Source: Loktanella sp. D2R18
GTDB lineage: Bacteria > Pseudomonadota > Alphaproteobacteria > Rhodobacterales > Rhodobacteraceae
Assembly: GCF_003318235.1 (NCBI RefSeq)
Contig: NZ_QOCG01000030.1
Location: 537,389-601,388 of the forward strand
Reading direction: 5' to 3'
Length of the DNA: 64,000 bases
This document shows, piece after piece, positions 42,027-50,559 of this stretch; positions within the stretch are counted from its first letter, which is position 1; each line of letters opens with the position of its first letter. The notes under the pieces were generated by a model. That model did not search any database. It was given only the letters and a program-made list of their open reading frames with translations, and was not told the origin of the DNA. The translations under genes and the position numbers were made by a program.

Positions 42027-44282
42027 ATGATACGTATCCCTTCCAAAACCGAGATCCTTGAATGGATCGCCCAGAACCCAACCAAAGCCGCCAAGCGTGA
42101 TATCGCCAAGGCCTTTGGGATCAAGGGTGCTGCTCGCATTGATCTTAAACGGCTCCTGAGAGAGCTTGAAGAAGAAGGCAAGCTGACCAAGCGCCGGTCA
42201 TCCTACCGTGATGCAGAAGATCTGCCACCGGTGTCCGTGTTGGAAATCACTGGCCCAGATGCCGATGGCGATCTGTTTGCGCGGCCTTTGGAATGGAAAG
42301 GTCAAGGCGCCGAACCCGTGATCCTGATGGTGTCGCGTGACGGTGACCCCGCCCTTGGAAAAGGCGACCGCATTTTGGGACGGCTCACCGTCGATAAGTC
42401 CGAGCATCATTCGCACACCGCCCGCATGATCCGCCGTATTGGCAGCAACCCGCTGCGCATTTTAGGGGTGTTTCGTGCTGGATCCGAAGGGGGCCGCGTT
42501 GTGCCGGTCGATAAGGGCGCTGACAAGCAATGGACTGTCGCCGCAGGCGCCACCGGAGGCGCCAAAGACGGTGAATTGGTCGAAGCCGAGCAAGCCGGGC
42601 CAAAGGGTCGCATGGGCCTGCCCAAGGCACGCATTGTTGCCCGATTGGGTGATCCAACCGCGCCGCGCGCGGTGTCCCTGATTGCGATCCATCAGCACGG
42701 TATCCCTGATCATTTCCCTGACGCAGTCGTCGCCGAAGCGGACGCTGCTAGCCCTGCCGGGCTCAAAGGGCGCAAAGACCTGCGCGACATGCCCTTGATC
42801 ACCATCGATCCTTGGGACGCGCGCGATCACGATGATGCCTGCTATGTCGAGGCGGACCCTGACCCCAAGAACGCGGATGGATTTGTGATCTGGGTCGCGA
42901 TTGCGGATGTCGCCCATTACGTCACGCCGGGGTCGGAACTCGACATTGAGGCCCGCAAGCGCGGCAATTCCACCTATTTCCCCGACCGCGTTGTACCGAT
43001 GTTGCCCGACCGCTTGTCAGGTGACCTATGTTCGCTCCACGAAGGTGTTGAGCGCGCCTGTTTGGCGGTGGCCATGCGCATCGACGCAAGCGGCAATTTG
43101 ATTGATCACGCGTTTCATCGCGGGCTGATGAAATCGGTCGCCTCGTTGAACTACGAAGAAGTGCAAGACGCGATGGATGGGCGCGCCAACGACAAGGTCG
43201 CGCCGCTGATGGATGATATTATCAAGCCGATCTACGCGGCCTATGATGCACTGACCCGAGCCCGCGCAGATCGGCAACCGCTTGAGCTGGACCTTCCCGA
43301 ACGCCAGATTGTGTTGGGCGATGATGGTAAGGTCACTTCGGTGAATTTCAAAGAGCGGCTAGACGCACACCGCCTGATCGAAGAGTTCATGGTGCTTGCC
43401 AATGTCGCTGCCGCCGAAACGCTGATCGCGAAGAAATCACCGCTCTTGTTCCGGGTCCACGAAGAGCCCAATTCCGATAAGCTGGACGCGCTGCGCGATG
43501 TGGCGCATTCTGCCGGGCTGGTACTGGCCAAAGGGCAGGTTCTCAAAACGGCCCACTTAAACCGCCTGTTGGCCCAAGCCAAAGACACTGAAAATGCAGA
43601 GCTGGTCAATATCGCTACACTGCGGTCGATGACGCAGGCTTATTACAACCCTGAAAACTTTGGGCATTTCGGATTGGCGCTGCGCGCCTATGCCCATTTC
43701 ACATCACCAATCCGGCGCTACGCAGATCTGATCGTGCACCGCGCATTGATCGCATCGCACGGCTGGGGCGATGATGGACTAAGCCCTTGGGACGTCGATC
43801 ACTTGCCCGACACGGCCAAACTGATTTCTGACACAGAGCGCCGATCAATGGTTGCCGAGCGTGACACAACAGACCGCTACCTTGCCGCGTTTTTGTCAGA
43901 TCGTATCGGCGCCGAAATGACCGGCCGCATTAGCGGCATCGCCAAATTCGGCGTCTTTGTAAAGCTCGATGAAACGGGCGCAGATGGGATGGTGCCGATC
44001 CGCAGCTTGGGCCGCGAGTATTTTCATTACGACGCCGAAAGCCAAACCTTGATGGGGTCAGACACTGGGCTGATGATTAGCCTAGGCCAGCGTGTGACAG
44101 TCAAACTGGCAGAAGCAACCCCTGTCACAGGCGGGTTGATCGTTGAATTGCTATCGATTGATGATCGCGCCATGCCGCGCGGCCCCGTGCGTGGTCGCGG
44201 AAAACCTGTGCGGCGCAAAGCCGGATCCGCACGCAAGAAGGCCGCAAAAACGGCGCGCAAGGTCAAACGCACGCGACGCTAA
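42027..44282 (+). CDS. rnr: Ribonuclease R
   Basis: A 751-residue 3'-5' exoribonuclease that degrades structured RNA with S1-assisted binding. Order of domains: winged helix (1-60), cold-shock domains (about 65-230), RNB catalytic domain with metal aspartates in ITIDPWDARDHDDA (Asp261, 267, 269, 270), C-terminal S1 domain (about 640-715, GRISGIAKFGVFVKLDETGADG) and a lysine/arginine-rich tail. HFTSPIRRYADLIVHR is the RNB signature helix. It converges on the DUF1801 gene, with stops overlapping by 4 nt. Confidence 0.97.
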   Translation: MIRIPSKTEILEWIAQNPTKAAKRDIAKAFGIKGAARIDLKRLLRELEEEGKLTKRRSSYRDAEDLPPVSVLEITGPDADGDLFARPLEWKGQGAEPVILMVSRDGDPALGKGDRILGRLTVDKSEHHSHTARMIRRIGSNPLRILGVFRAGSEGGRVVPVDKGADKQWTVAAGATGGAKDGELVEAEQAGPKGRMGLPKARIVARLGDPTAPRAVSLIAIHQHGIPDHFPDAVVAEADAASPAGLKGRKDLRDMPLITIDPWDARDHDDACYVEADPDPKNADGFVIWVAIADVAHYVTPGSELDIEARKRGNSTYFPDRVVPMLPDRLSGDLCSLHEGVERACLAVAMRIDASGNLIDHAFHRGLMKSVASLNYEEVQDAMDGRANDKVAPLMDDIIKPIYAAYDALTRARADRQPLELDLPERQIVLGDDGKVTSVNFKERLDAHRLIEEFMVLANVAAAETLIAKKSPLLFRVHEEPNSDKLDALRDVAHSAGLVLAKGQVLKTAHLNRLLAQAKDTENAELVNIATLRSMTQAYYNPENFGHFGLALRAYAHFTSPIRRYADLIVHRALIASHGWGDDGLSPWDVDHLPDTAKLISDTERRSMVAERDTTDRYLAAFLSDRIGAEMTGRISGIAKFGVFVKLDETGADGMVPIRSLGREYFHYDAESQTLMGSDTGLMISLGQRVTVKLAEATPVTGGLIVELLSIDDRAMPRGPVRGRGKPVRRKAGSARKKAAKTARKVKRTRR

Positions 44283-44674
44283 AGATGATATGTCAACGCG
44301 TGCCGGATCAACAGCCGTAGACGGTCTGGCACGACATCATCCGCTGTGGCAAAAAGCACGGCACGATTTCCTTCGATCATATCGAGACCCGCAAATGTTT
44401 CTGCATATTTGCCGATCACAGTGGTCGCACAATGTGCGTATATCGCGCAGCCCCCTGACTTCGGGACGCCGATCCGCAGCGTTGTCCCTGATTTGCTCGC
44501 TGCTGTCAGATAGGCAGGTTGCCCCCACTTCAATGTCTCGTCCAGCGCGCCAACGGCATCATTCTGCCCCGCCTCGTCAAAAATCAGGCCGCGCAAAACC
44601 ATCGCCGTTTCACGCGCGGCTGCAGGGAAAGCGTCAAATGCGGCTTGTACCTTGGGATCGACAATCGGGTTCAT
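44279..44674 (-). CDS. DUF1801 domain-containing protein
   Basis: A 131-residue cytoplasmic protein of the DUF1801 family (structurally similar to YdhG-like ligand-binding folds). Family features are the N-terminal helix AFDAFPAAARETAMVLRGLIFD, the ETLKWGQPAYL turn, and a C-terminal DRLRLLIRHALTYHL helix. No enzymatic activity is known for the family. It is divergent from the lytic transglycosylase and convergent with rnr. Confidence 0.88.
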   Translation of the reverse strand: MNPIVDPKVQAAFDAFPAAARETAMVLRGLIFDEAGQNDAVGALDETLKWGQPAYLTAASKSGTTLRIGVPKSGGCAIYAHCATTVIGKYAETFAGLDMIEGNRAVLFATADDVVPDRLRLLIRHALTYHL

Positions 44675-44815
44675 CCGGTAACCCTAGCCCCCAAGCGCGG
44701 ACCTGCCCAGACTATATGCGCGCATTGCTGACCAAAACTGACATCTGGCGCAAAGGTGATTGTCGCAACCCACAAGACTGCGCTAGGTTGCAGCCAAAAT
44801 AAAGAGGTCAAGCAG

Positions 44816-46000
44816 ATGGATCGCAGACAATTTCTTATGACGGCCAGCGCCGCAACGATGGCTAGCCCGGCTTTTGCCGATGCGCGCGGGTTTGGAACAT
44901 GGATCGCAAATTTTCGTGCTCGCGCAAACGCACAAGGCATTTCAAACCGCACGTTTGATGGCGCGTTTCAAGGCGCGCAATATCTTCAAGACAGCATAGA
45001 CCGGGACCGCAACCAAGCCGAGTTCGTGAAGCCATTGGCCGATTACATGGGCACCGCTGTCTCGGATGCGCGGGTCAGCAACGGGCGTGACATGCTGCGC
45101 CTGCACGGGCGGCTTTTGTCGCGGATCGAAGCGACTTATGCGGTCGAACCGCACGTTGTGTTGGCGGTTTGGGGCATGGAAAGCAACTATGGCCAGCGGC
45201 GTGGCAGCACACCGCTGATCTCGACCCTTGCCACTCTGGCCTATGACGGCCGCCGCGGGCGGTTCTTTGAAGGGCAGCTTATTGCAGCGCTCAAGATTCT
45301 GCAAAACGGCGACGTCGCCCCCGAAAACATGACCGGCTCTTGGGCCGGGGCGATGGGGCACACGCAGTTTATCCCCACATCCTACGAAGCCTATGCCGTC
45401 GATTTCACAGGCGACGGACGCCGCGACATTTGGGCAGATGACCCAAGCGATGCGCTCGCCTCTACGGCTGCTTATTTCCGACGGTTTGGCTGGCAGCAAG
45501 GCCAACCTTGGGGTGTTGAAGTGCTGCTTCCACGTGGGTTTGATTATAGCCAAACCGGGCGCACTGTGACCCGTAGCCCGGCGGCTTGGGCGCAGCTTGG
45601 TGTTGGCGATGTCAACGGGCGCGCAGTTGCGAACTACGGCGATGCTTCACTGATCACGCCGACGGGCGCCGGCGGCCCTGCCTTTATGGTGTTCCGCAAT
45701 TACGATGTAATCTCGCGCTACAATAACGCCGAGGCCTATATCATCGGGGTTGGCCATCTGGGTGACCGTATCCGCGGTGGCGATCGGCTGCGCACACAAT
45801 GGCCCGCAGGTGAACGCCGATTGCGCCGCGCAGAGCGGGTCGAACTGCAACAGCGGCTGACCAATGCTGGCTATTCAACGGGTGGGGTCGACGGCCAAAT
45901 CGGACCGAATTCACGCCGTGCAATCCGGGCCTATCAGGCATCACAAGGGTTACCACAAGACGGGCATCCATCGCTTTCTTTGTTGGAACGGCTACGTTAG
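44816..46000 (+). CDS. Lytic murein transglycosylase (MltB type) with peptidoglycan-binding domain
   Basis: A 394-residue periplasmic enzyme that cleaves peptidoglycan to 1,6-anhydro-muropeptides. The N-terminus MDRRQFLMTASAATMASPAFA is a twin-arginine (Tat) signal. Catalytic Glu122 is in VWGMESNYGQRRG, followed by MGHTQFIPTSY and DPSDALASTAAYFRRFGW of the SLT/MltB fold. Residues 335-394 form a PG_binding_1 domain (LQQRLTNAGYSTGGVDGQIG, RAIRAYQASQGLPQDG). The ATG at 44816 has AGAGGT upstream and yields the Tat signal. It converges on the next gene with a 4-nt stop overlap. Confidence 0.94.
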   Translation: MDRRQFLMTASAATMASPAFADARGFGTWIANFRARANAQGISNRTFDGAFQGAQYLQDSIDRDRNQAEFVKPLADYMGTAVSDARVSNGRDMLRLHGRLLSRIEATYAVEPHVVLAVWGMESNYGQRRGSTPLISTLATLAYDGRRGRFFEGQLIAALKILQNGDVAPENMTGSWAGAMGHTQFIPTSYEAYAVDFTGDGRRDIWADDPSDALASTAAYFRRFGWQQGQPWGVEVLLPRGFDYSQTGRTVTRSPAAWAQLGVGDVNGRAVANYGDASLITPTGAGGPAFMVFRNYDVISRYNNAEAYIIGVGHLGDRIRGGDRLRTQWPAGERRLRRAERVELQQRLTNAGYSTGGVDGQIGPNSRRAIRAYQASQGLPQDGHPSLSLLERLR

Positions 46001-46482
46001 CAGCCGCCCTGCATGCAAGCGGTCAGTTGATCCAACACCGCTTGCGTTGGTTCTGGAAATATCCATTCCCGACATGGAGATGCGACAATCGTTACAGGCG
46101 TTGGGTCTGCGCGTACAAAGTAAATCGCGTCAATCCCGCTTTGCGCCGTACCGCAGTAGTTGGCCATGCAGTCGATCTGCAAGGTCATCGGGCTGATGTA
46201 ATCCGACGTAAAGCCAGCTTGCGTCAGCCCCTTCCCTTGAAAGTGCGCGGCAATTGGTGCGGGCTGGCCGGCCCCCATCGCGCGCAATCCCTTAGGCAAT
46301 TCAGCCTCATCAAACGTCAACTGCCCATACAGTACAAAATAATCTTCAGGCGCGGCTGCGATTTGCGAAAATGTCCGCAATGGATCAGGCGCAACACACC
46401 GAAGAGCCTGCGCCTGTTCGGCAGCGCAGGCAAGTACAGCGGCCAGCCAGATAGGGTGCATCATTCGGGGCATGTCGATCAC
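45997..46482 (-). CDS. Secreted protein of unknown function, coupled to rppH
   Basis: A 161-residue exported protein; the hydrophobic stretch [20 protein letters not shown] is the signal peptide. The mature part contains six cysteines ([31 protein letters not shown]), suggesting disulfide bonds in the periplasm. The start ATG overlaps the rppH stop by 4 nt; an internal ATG near 46464 would shorten the N-terminus without removing the signal peptide. No family recognised, although [17 protein letters not shown] recalls similar short periplasmic proteins of Roseobacter relatives. Confidence 0.75.
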   Translation of the reverse strand: MIDMPRMMHPIWLAAVLACAAEQAQALRCVAPDPLRTFSQIAAAPEDYFVLYGQLTFDEAELPKGLRAMGAGQPAPIAAHFQGKGLTQAGFTSDYISPMTLQIDCMANYCGTAQSGIDAIYFVRADPTPVTIVASPCREWIFPEPTQAVLDQLTACMQGGC

Positions 46483-46961
46483 AATTTCTCTTGGAACGCA
46501 TCCAAGACCTGCGCATAGACGGCCCGTTTGAACGGCACGATTGCGTCAACCAGTTCAGCCGGTGGAATCCATTTCCATTCGGAAAACTCTGGCTGTTTCG
46601 TGACGATATTCACCTGATCATCGGTCCCATGATAGCGCAGCAGATACCATTTTTGCTCTTGGCCGCGAAACCGGCCCTTCCAGATTTTAGGGACAAGATC
46701 ATGTGGCAAATCATAGGGGATCAACCCTGGGCATTCACCATCAAGGCTGACCAAATTTGACGTCACTCCGGTTTCTTCTTCCAACTCGCGCAGCGCGGCA
46801 TCATAGGTGTTTTCGCCCGGGTCAACACCACCTTGCGGCATTTGCCACGCGTCCGTGTCGCGATCAATCCGCTGACCTACAAAAATATGGCCGCGCGTAT
46901 TGGCAAGCATGATGCCGACGCATGGCCGATAAGGAAGTGCCGCAATGTCTTCTGGTGTCAT
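46479..46961 (-). CDS. rppH: RNA pyrophosphohydrolase
   Basis: A 160-residue Nudix hydrolase that removes pyrophosphate from the 5' end of mRNAs and so starts their decay; it can also act on dinucleoside polyphosphates. The Nudix box runs from Gly44 to Val66 with the core [11 protein letters not shown], preceded by [13 protein letters not shown]. Typical RppH features are [11 protein letters not shown] at the start, KWYLLRYHG and [21 protein letters not shown] near the end. It overlaps the secreted protein gene by 4 nt. Confidence 0.94.
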   Translation of the reverse strand: MTPEDIAALPYRPCVGIMLANTRGHIFVGQRIDRDTDAWQMPQGGVDPGENTYDAALRELEEETGVTSNLVSLDGECPGLIPYDLPHDLVPKIWKGRFRGQEQKWYLLRYHGTDDQVNIVTKQPEFSEWKWIPPAELVDAIVPFKRAVYAQVLDAFQEKL

Positions 46962-47025
46962 CTTCGCCTAATCTTTCGGTTGTCTCAGTTCCGTGTCGCA
47001 CCAAACATGGCCCAAGGTCCACCCG

Positions 47026-47520
47026 CTATGCGATAACAAGCCGTGACCCACGCGTGATCCGTCCCGCGATCCACCGCAGATGATCGCGCCGAAACGCAAC
47101 ACAGCCCGCCGTCGGCCGCCCCGGTCCGCGCCATTGATGAATAAATATCGCAGACCCGTTGCCCGGCGTTGCATCCGGGTAGTTCCAATCGGTAATGAAT
47201 ACCAAATCATACATCGGATCCGCCCGTCGCAAGCGTTCATGGCTGAATCCATGCGGCGCGCGGACCATGTGGTTATAGGCGCAATCAGACACATCATCCG
47301 ACCATAGATCTTGTGGCCCAATCGCTCGCGCCCAATCACTAGGCCGGGCCATGCGATCTGCCCGGTACAGCATATCGACAATCTTATGGGTGCCGCGTGG
47401 TGTCGCACCGTCGCCTTCGACCTTATCAACGGTCAGCCCGCCTCGGCCGATGGTCCGCGCGAAACGGCGGTTCAGAAATCTGATATGGGTGCCGGTCAAA
47501 ACAAGGTCAGTGGGTTTCAT
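47026..47520 (-). CDS. L,D-transpeptidase catalytic-domain (YkuD-type) protein
   Basis: A 164-residue protein consisting of little more than an L,D-transpeptidase domain. The catalytic His128 (IFIHQWRGPG) and Cys140 (RPTAGCVAF) have the normal spacing, and GDGATPRGTHKI forms the N-terminal part of the fold. No signal peptide is apparent, though such short proteins from alphaproteobacteria act in the periplasm or as L,D-carboxypeptidases. An overlapping frame at 46968-47429 is a shadow. It lies 64 nt upstream of rppH on the same strand, so they may be cotranscribed. Confidence 0.85.
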   Translation of the reverse strand: MKPTDLVLTGTHIRFLNRRFARTIGRGGLTVDKVEGDGATPRGTHKIVDMLYRADRMARPSDWARAIGPQDLWSDDVSDCAYNHMVRAPHGFSHERLRRADPMYDLVFITDWNYPDATPGNGSAIFIHQWRGPGRPTAGCVAFRRDHLRWIAGRITRGSRLVIA

Positions 47521-47689
47521 GGGGCTTAGATAGCAATCCCACCCTTAGGCAGCAACTACCGGCCACGAAACCTGAAACAACGATAAAAAAATCGACATAT
47601 CCAGTCTTATTTCGACGAAACCGGATTTATTGCACGTATAAGAGGGAACGCCGCTATTTCATACTCACGCAGAAGAAGACACACCGCAC

Positions 47690-47917
47690 ATGAGCTTGGC
47701 AACCGAAGTCCTAAGGATCCTTACCACCGAAGAGCTGGCATCTTTGGAAAACGCCCGTATTTGTCCAGAAACGCTGTCGCGATCATGCCCGCAAACGCAG
47801 CGATTGATCCAGCTGCGCCTCGTCGAAATGAATTTCAACACGCTGACGCTGAGCTGTCTGGGCCATGAGATCCACAACCTGACCCGCAACTGTCAAAATA
47901 TAGACGTCACTGACTGA
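47690..47917 (+). CDS. Possible small protein upstream of ribA 3' end
   Basis: A 75-residue ORF: two helical segments (SLATEVLRILTTEELASLENA and TQRLIQLRLVEMNFN) with four cysteines in the C-terminal half. No family is recognised. It fills the gap between the L,D-transpeptidase gene (divergent) and ribA (convergent, stop 3 nt away). The codon choice looks coding, but the Shine-Dalgarno is only GAAGA, so this remains a candidate. Confidence 0.45.
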   Translation: MSLATEVLRILTTEELASLENARICPETLSRSCPQTQRLIQLRLVEMNFNTLTLSCLGHEIHNLTRNCQNIDVTD

Positions 47918-47919
47918 TC

Positions 47920-48996
47920 TTATAAAAGATGGCCTGATTTTGCGGCCTTCGTTGCCAGATAGTCATGATTGTGTAGGTTTTCTCCGACTTTCAGCGGCAC
48001 CCGTTCAACAACTGTAATCCCGCAGCTTTCCATCCGGGCGACCTTGGCGGGATTGTTTGTCAGCAATCGGGTCTCACTGAATCCCATCCGTTTCAAAATC
48101 TCTGCACCAATCCGAAAATCGCGCTCGTCGTCTTCAAACCCCAAGCGGTGATTGGCCTCTACAGTATCAAACCCTTGATCCTGGAGCGAATAGGCCCGCA
48201 TTTTATTGGCAAGGCCGATCCCGCGCCCTTCTTGGTTCAGATAGAGCAAGACACCCGCGCCCTCCGCCCCCATTTGTGCCAGCGCTCCGCGCAATTGCGG
48301 GCCGCAATCGCATTTCAGCGATCCCAGAAGATCACCGGTAAAACAGGCGGAATGCAGACGCGACAAAACGGGTTTGCTGCGATCAGGCTTGCCGATTTCA
48401 ACGGCGTAATGTTCTTCGGCCCCGTCATCAGGCCGAAAAATATGAAGACGGCCGGCCTCTGATACGGATAGCGGCAGGCGCGCGCTGATGATCGGATCTA
48501 ACGGACTAAGAGCATCATCAATCGCCGCATCCGCTGGCACCAACGTCAGGTTATGGGTTTGCGCAAAGATCGCGGGGTCTGGGATGGGCAGTACAATCGC
48601 TGCAGGCATCAGGCGCGCGGCCTTGGTCAGGGCGATTGCCGCGCGGTGCAAGTCTGCGTCGCCTTCGCGTTGGGTTTGCATGGGGCCTTTCATTGGCGCG
48701 CGCAGATCGTCAGCAGGGTCCGCAAGCGACTGGACCCATGCAAGCGACGCTTCACCGGGCAGTAAAATGCGCGCCACATCGCCGTCATAAGCGCGCGCCT
48801 TTAATGTCTGCGCCCGCCAGCTTGTCACCGCCAGCACCGGATCGCCACCCAACGCGCGCAACGCCGCGAGCCGCGCCCCCGTCAGCGTTTCCGCCGCCAG
48901 AATAATCGCACCACCATCCAGCACAATTGGCACGCCCATGCGCAAATCTGCACGGGCCCGCGCCAGCCGTTCTGTAATATCTGGTGAAAAATCCAT
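47920..48996 (-). CDS. ribA: GTP cyclohydrolase II with degenerate N-terminal RibB-like domain
   Basis: A 358-residue protein. The C-terminal half is GTP cyclohydrolase II, the first step of riboflavin synthesis: zinc cysteines Cys218, Cys229 and Cys231 in ACFTGDLLGSLKCDCGPQL, then LYLNQEGRGIGLANKMRAY and LLTNNPAKV. The first 170 residues follow the layout of DHBP synthase (RibB) but lack its acidic active-site motifs, so this half is probably inactive. The ATG at 48996 is preferred to one at 49005. Riboflavin genes are absent nearby. Confidence 0.92.
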   Translation of the reverse strand: MDFSPDITERLARARADLRMGVPIVLDGGAIILAAETLTGARLAALRALGGDPVLAVTSWRAQTLKARAYDGDVARILLPGEASLAWVQSLADPADDLRAPMKGPMQTQREGDADLHRAAIALTKAARLMPAAIVLPIPDPAIFAQTHNLTLVPADAAIDDALSPLDPIISARLPLSVSEAGRLHIFRPDDGAEEHYAVEIGKPDRSKPVLSRLHSACFTGDLLGSLKCDCGPQLRGALAQMGAEGAGVLLYLNQEGRGIGLANKMRAYSLQDQGFDTVEANHRLGFEDDERDFRIGAEILKRMGFSETRLLTNNPAKVARMESCGITVVERVPLKVGENLHNHDYLATKAAKSGHLL

Positions 48997-49066
48997 GCGT
49001 CGCACCCCACTTTATCCGCGAACAGATACCCCGTTTTGAAGCAAAGTGAAACATTTGCACGTTTAA

Positions 49067-49082
49067 TCACACGTCCGTGTGA
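49067..49082. promoter_or_regulatory. Palindrome next to the response-regulator promoter
   Basis: TCACACG (49067-49073) and CGTGTGA (49076-49082) form a perfect inverted repeat with two bases between. It ends 5 nt before TTGACG (49087-49092), a good -35 box with a weak -10 (GTATCA) 18 bp later. The position suits an activator or an autoregulatory site. Confidence 0.45.
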
Positions 49083-49152
49083 AAGTTTGACGGAAAACCT
49101 TGTCTCATGCGTATCAAAGGCACATTTCTAGTGAGTAACGAAGGAGCATGTC

Positions 49153-49839
49153 ATGGGACAACTCAAGAAAATATTGCTGGTCGACGACGATGACGATCTG
49201 CGCGAAGCATTGGGTGAGCAGTTGCTCATGACCGAAGATTTCGACGTATTCGAGGCCGACGACGGCGCCAGCGCAATGGTGAAAGCCAAAGAAGGGCTGT
49301 ACGATCTGATGATCCTTGATGTCGGCCTGTCCGATACGGATGGTCGCGAATTGTGCCGCGTGATGCGCAAACAAGGCGTGAAATGCCCGATTTTGATGTT
49401 AACCGCGCAAGACAGTGACGCAGACACAATTCTGGGTCTTGATGCCGGCGCGAATGATTATGTCAGCAAACCGTTCAAGTTTCCGGTGCTTCTGGCGCGT
49501 ATCCGCAGCCAGCTGCGCGCGCATGAACAGTCTGAAGATGCCGTGTTCCAGCTGGGGCACTATACTTTCAAACCAGCCCAAAAAATGCTGGTAACAGAAG
49601 ACGATAAGAAGGTTCGACTGACGGAGAAAGAGACGAATATTCTTAAATTCCTGTACCGTTCCACCGACGGCGTTGTGGCCCGCGATGTGCTGCTGCACGA
49701 GGTTTGGGGCTATAATGCGGGTGTGACCACGCACACATTAGAGACACATATTTACCGTCTTCGCCAAAAAATAGAACCAGATCCGTCAAATGCACGCCTT
49801 CTTGTGACCGAATCTGGTGGTTATAGATTAGTTGCGTAA
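49153..49839 (+). CDS. OmpR-family response regulator
   Basis: A 228-residue two-component regulator. The receiver domain (1-120) has the acidic pocket DDDDD (11-15), phospho-acceptor Asp56 in MILDVG, Thr84 in MLTAQD and Lys106 in VSKPFKF. The winged-helix output (about 130-228) shows VRLTEKETNILKFLYRS, HEVWGYNAGVTTHTLETHIYRLRQKIEP in pieces and the terminal GGYRLVA. GGAG lies 8 nt before the ATG. No histidine kinase adjoins it, so it is an orphan in this window; CenR-like envelope regulators are one possible group. A palindrome lies at its promoter, and a candidate small RNA occupies its 3' untranslated region. Confidence 0.92.
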   Translation: MGQLKKILLVDDDDDLREALGEQLLMTEDFDVFEADDGASAMVKAKEGLYDLMILDVGLSDTDGRELCRVMRKQGVKCPILMLTAQDSDADTILGLDAGANDYVSKPFKFPVLLARIRSQLRAHEQSEDAVFQLGHYTFKPAQKMLVTEDDKKVRLTEKETNILKFLYRSTDGVVARDVLLHEVWGYNAGVTTHTLETHIYRLRQKIEPDPSNARLLVTESGGYRLVA

Positions 49840-49964
49840 GACCAAGCCCCGGTCGCATGACTCCTCCCCCTGCATGTGACCGGGCCAAAGAATACCGCCG
49901 GTGATCGGTTCATATCACCACCTCCCTGTTGGACTTGCCCGGGCTTTATGCCCGGGTTTTTTTT
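49840..49964 (+). ncRNA. Candidate small RNA / 3'UTR RNA with anti-Shine-Dalgarno loops
   Basis: Directly after the response-regulator stop lies a structured stretch ending in a strong terminator. Hairpin 1: 49848-49859 pairs with 49873-49884 (12 bp, one G-U), exposing a 13-base loop with CTCCTCCCC (49861-49869), complementary to Shine-Dalgarno sequences. Hairpin 2: GGTGAT (49900-49905) with ATCACC (49914-49919), followed by single-stranded CACCTCCC. The terminator hairpin ends the element. Loops with CCUCC-type motifs are known from Hfq-dependent alphaproteobacterial sRNAs such as the Rhodobacter CcsR RNAs and the rhizobial alpha-r14 family. No separate promoter is obvious, so it may be processed from the mRNA. 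Confidence 0.6.
49938..49964 (+). terminator. Strong intrinsic terminator after the response regulator/sRNA
   Basis: CCCGGGC (49938-49944), loop TTTAT, GCCCGGG (49950-49956), then eight T residues. This is the best intrinsic terminator in the window. Confidence 0.93.
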
Positions 49965-50018
49965 AGGCGATCGCGAACAAATTGCGCACTGAAGCACGAT
50001 TGGCATTCCCCTATGAGA

Positions 50019-50480
50019 CTACACCCACCCTTGACTAATTTCGTCGAAATTATCGGATAGCAAATACCTTACAACCCACCAATCGCCCGACGTATCAATC
50101 GCATCCCACGCTAGAAATAGAACCCGACCATCGGCCGCATAGAACAGTATAATCTCAGAAACTAATCGCTCCGAAACCCTCGTAGAAACAATCGTTTGAC
50201 AACTTTCAAACCCAGACGAAAATGCTTGGTTCATAACTGTCAATGCATCACCGTCAGTTGCGGCATCGGTTAGTCTTGCATCTACATACTCGAAAAACTC
50301 CGCATATTGCCCCGAGGCAAATTCAGTTTTAACGTGTTCGAGCTGAGTGATAGCGCCACCCAAAGGATCACAATGGGTTTGCGCAAACACAGGCAAACAC
50401 CACGCAATCAACATGAGAACTGCCAAGCCCAGTCTAGGGGGAGGTACCGCGCCAAAAATACTCATTATAATTCGTTTCAA
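50019..50480 (-). CDS. Small secreted protein, unknown
   Basis: A 153-residue protein with a signal peptide ending near VFAQ (residues 1-34, hydrophobic core LGLAVLMLIAWCLPVFA). The mature part has two cysteines (THCDPL and FESCQTI), a central helix FASGQYAEFFEYVDARLTD in pieces, and beta strands SEIILFYAADGRVLFLAWDAID and WWVVRYLLS. I recognise no family; the fold may be NTF2/SnoaL-like given the helix-then-sheet order. It lies between the sRNA terminator and the trans-sulfuration enzyme gene, on the minus strand. Confidence 0.65.
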   Translation of the reverse strand: MKRIIMSIFGAVPPPRLGLAVLMLIAWCLPVFAQTHCDPLGGAITQLEHVKTEFASGQYAEFFEYVDARLTDAATDGDALTVMNQAFSSGFESCQTIVSTRVSERLVSEIILFYAADGRVLFLAWDAIDTSGDWWVVRYLLSDNFDEISQGWV

Positions 50481-50559
50481 CGTGCTTCTCCCTCAATTAC
50501 GAAATAAAATCGCGCGACCTTTTGTGGTTTCGCACTTCAGATAATTTTTGCCGTTTCCA

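Noticed and set aside
46968-47429. 153-codon minus-strand frame overlapping the L,D-transpeptidase gene
   Set aside because: The other frame (47026-47520) carries the catalytic His and Cys of the YkuD domain, so this one is a shadow.
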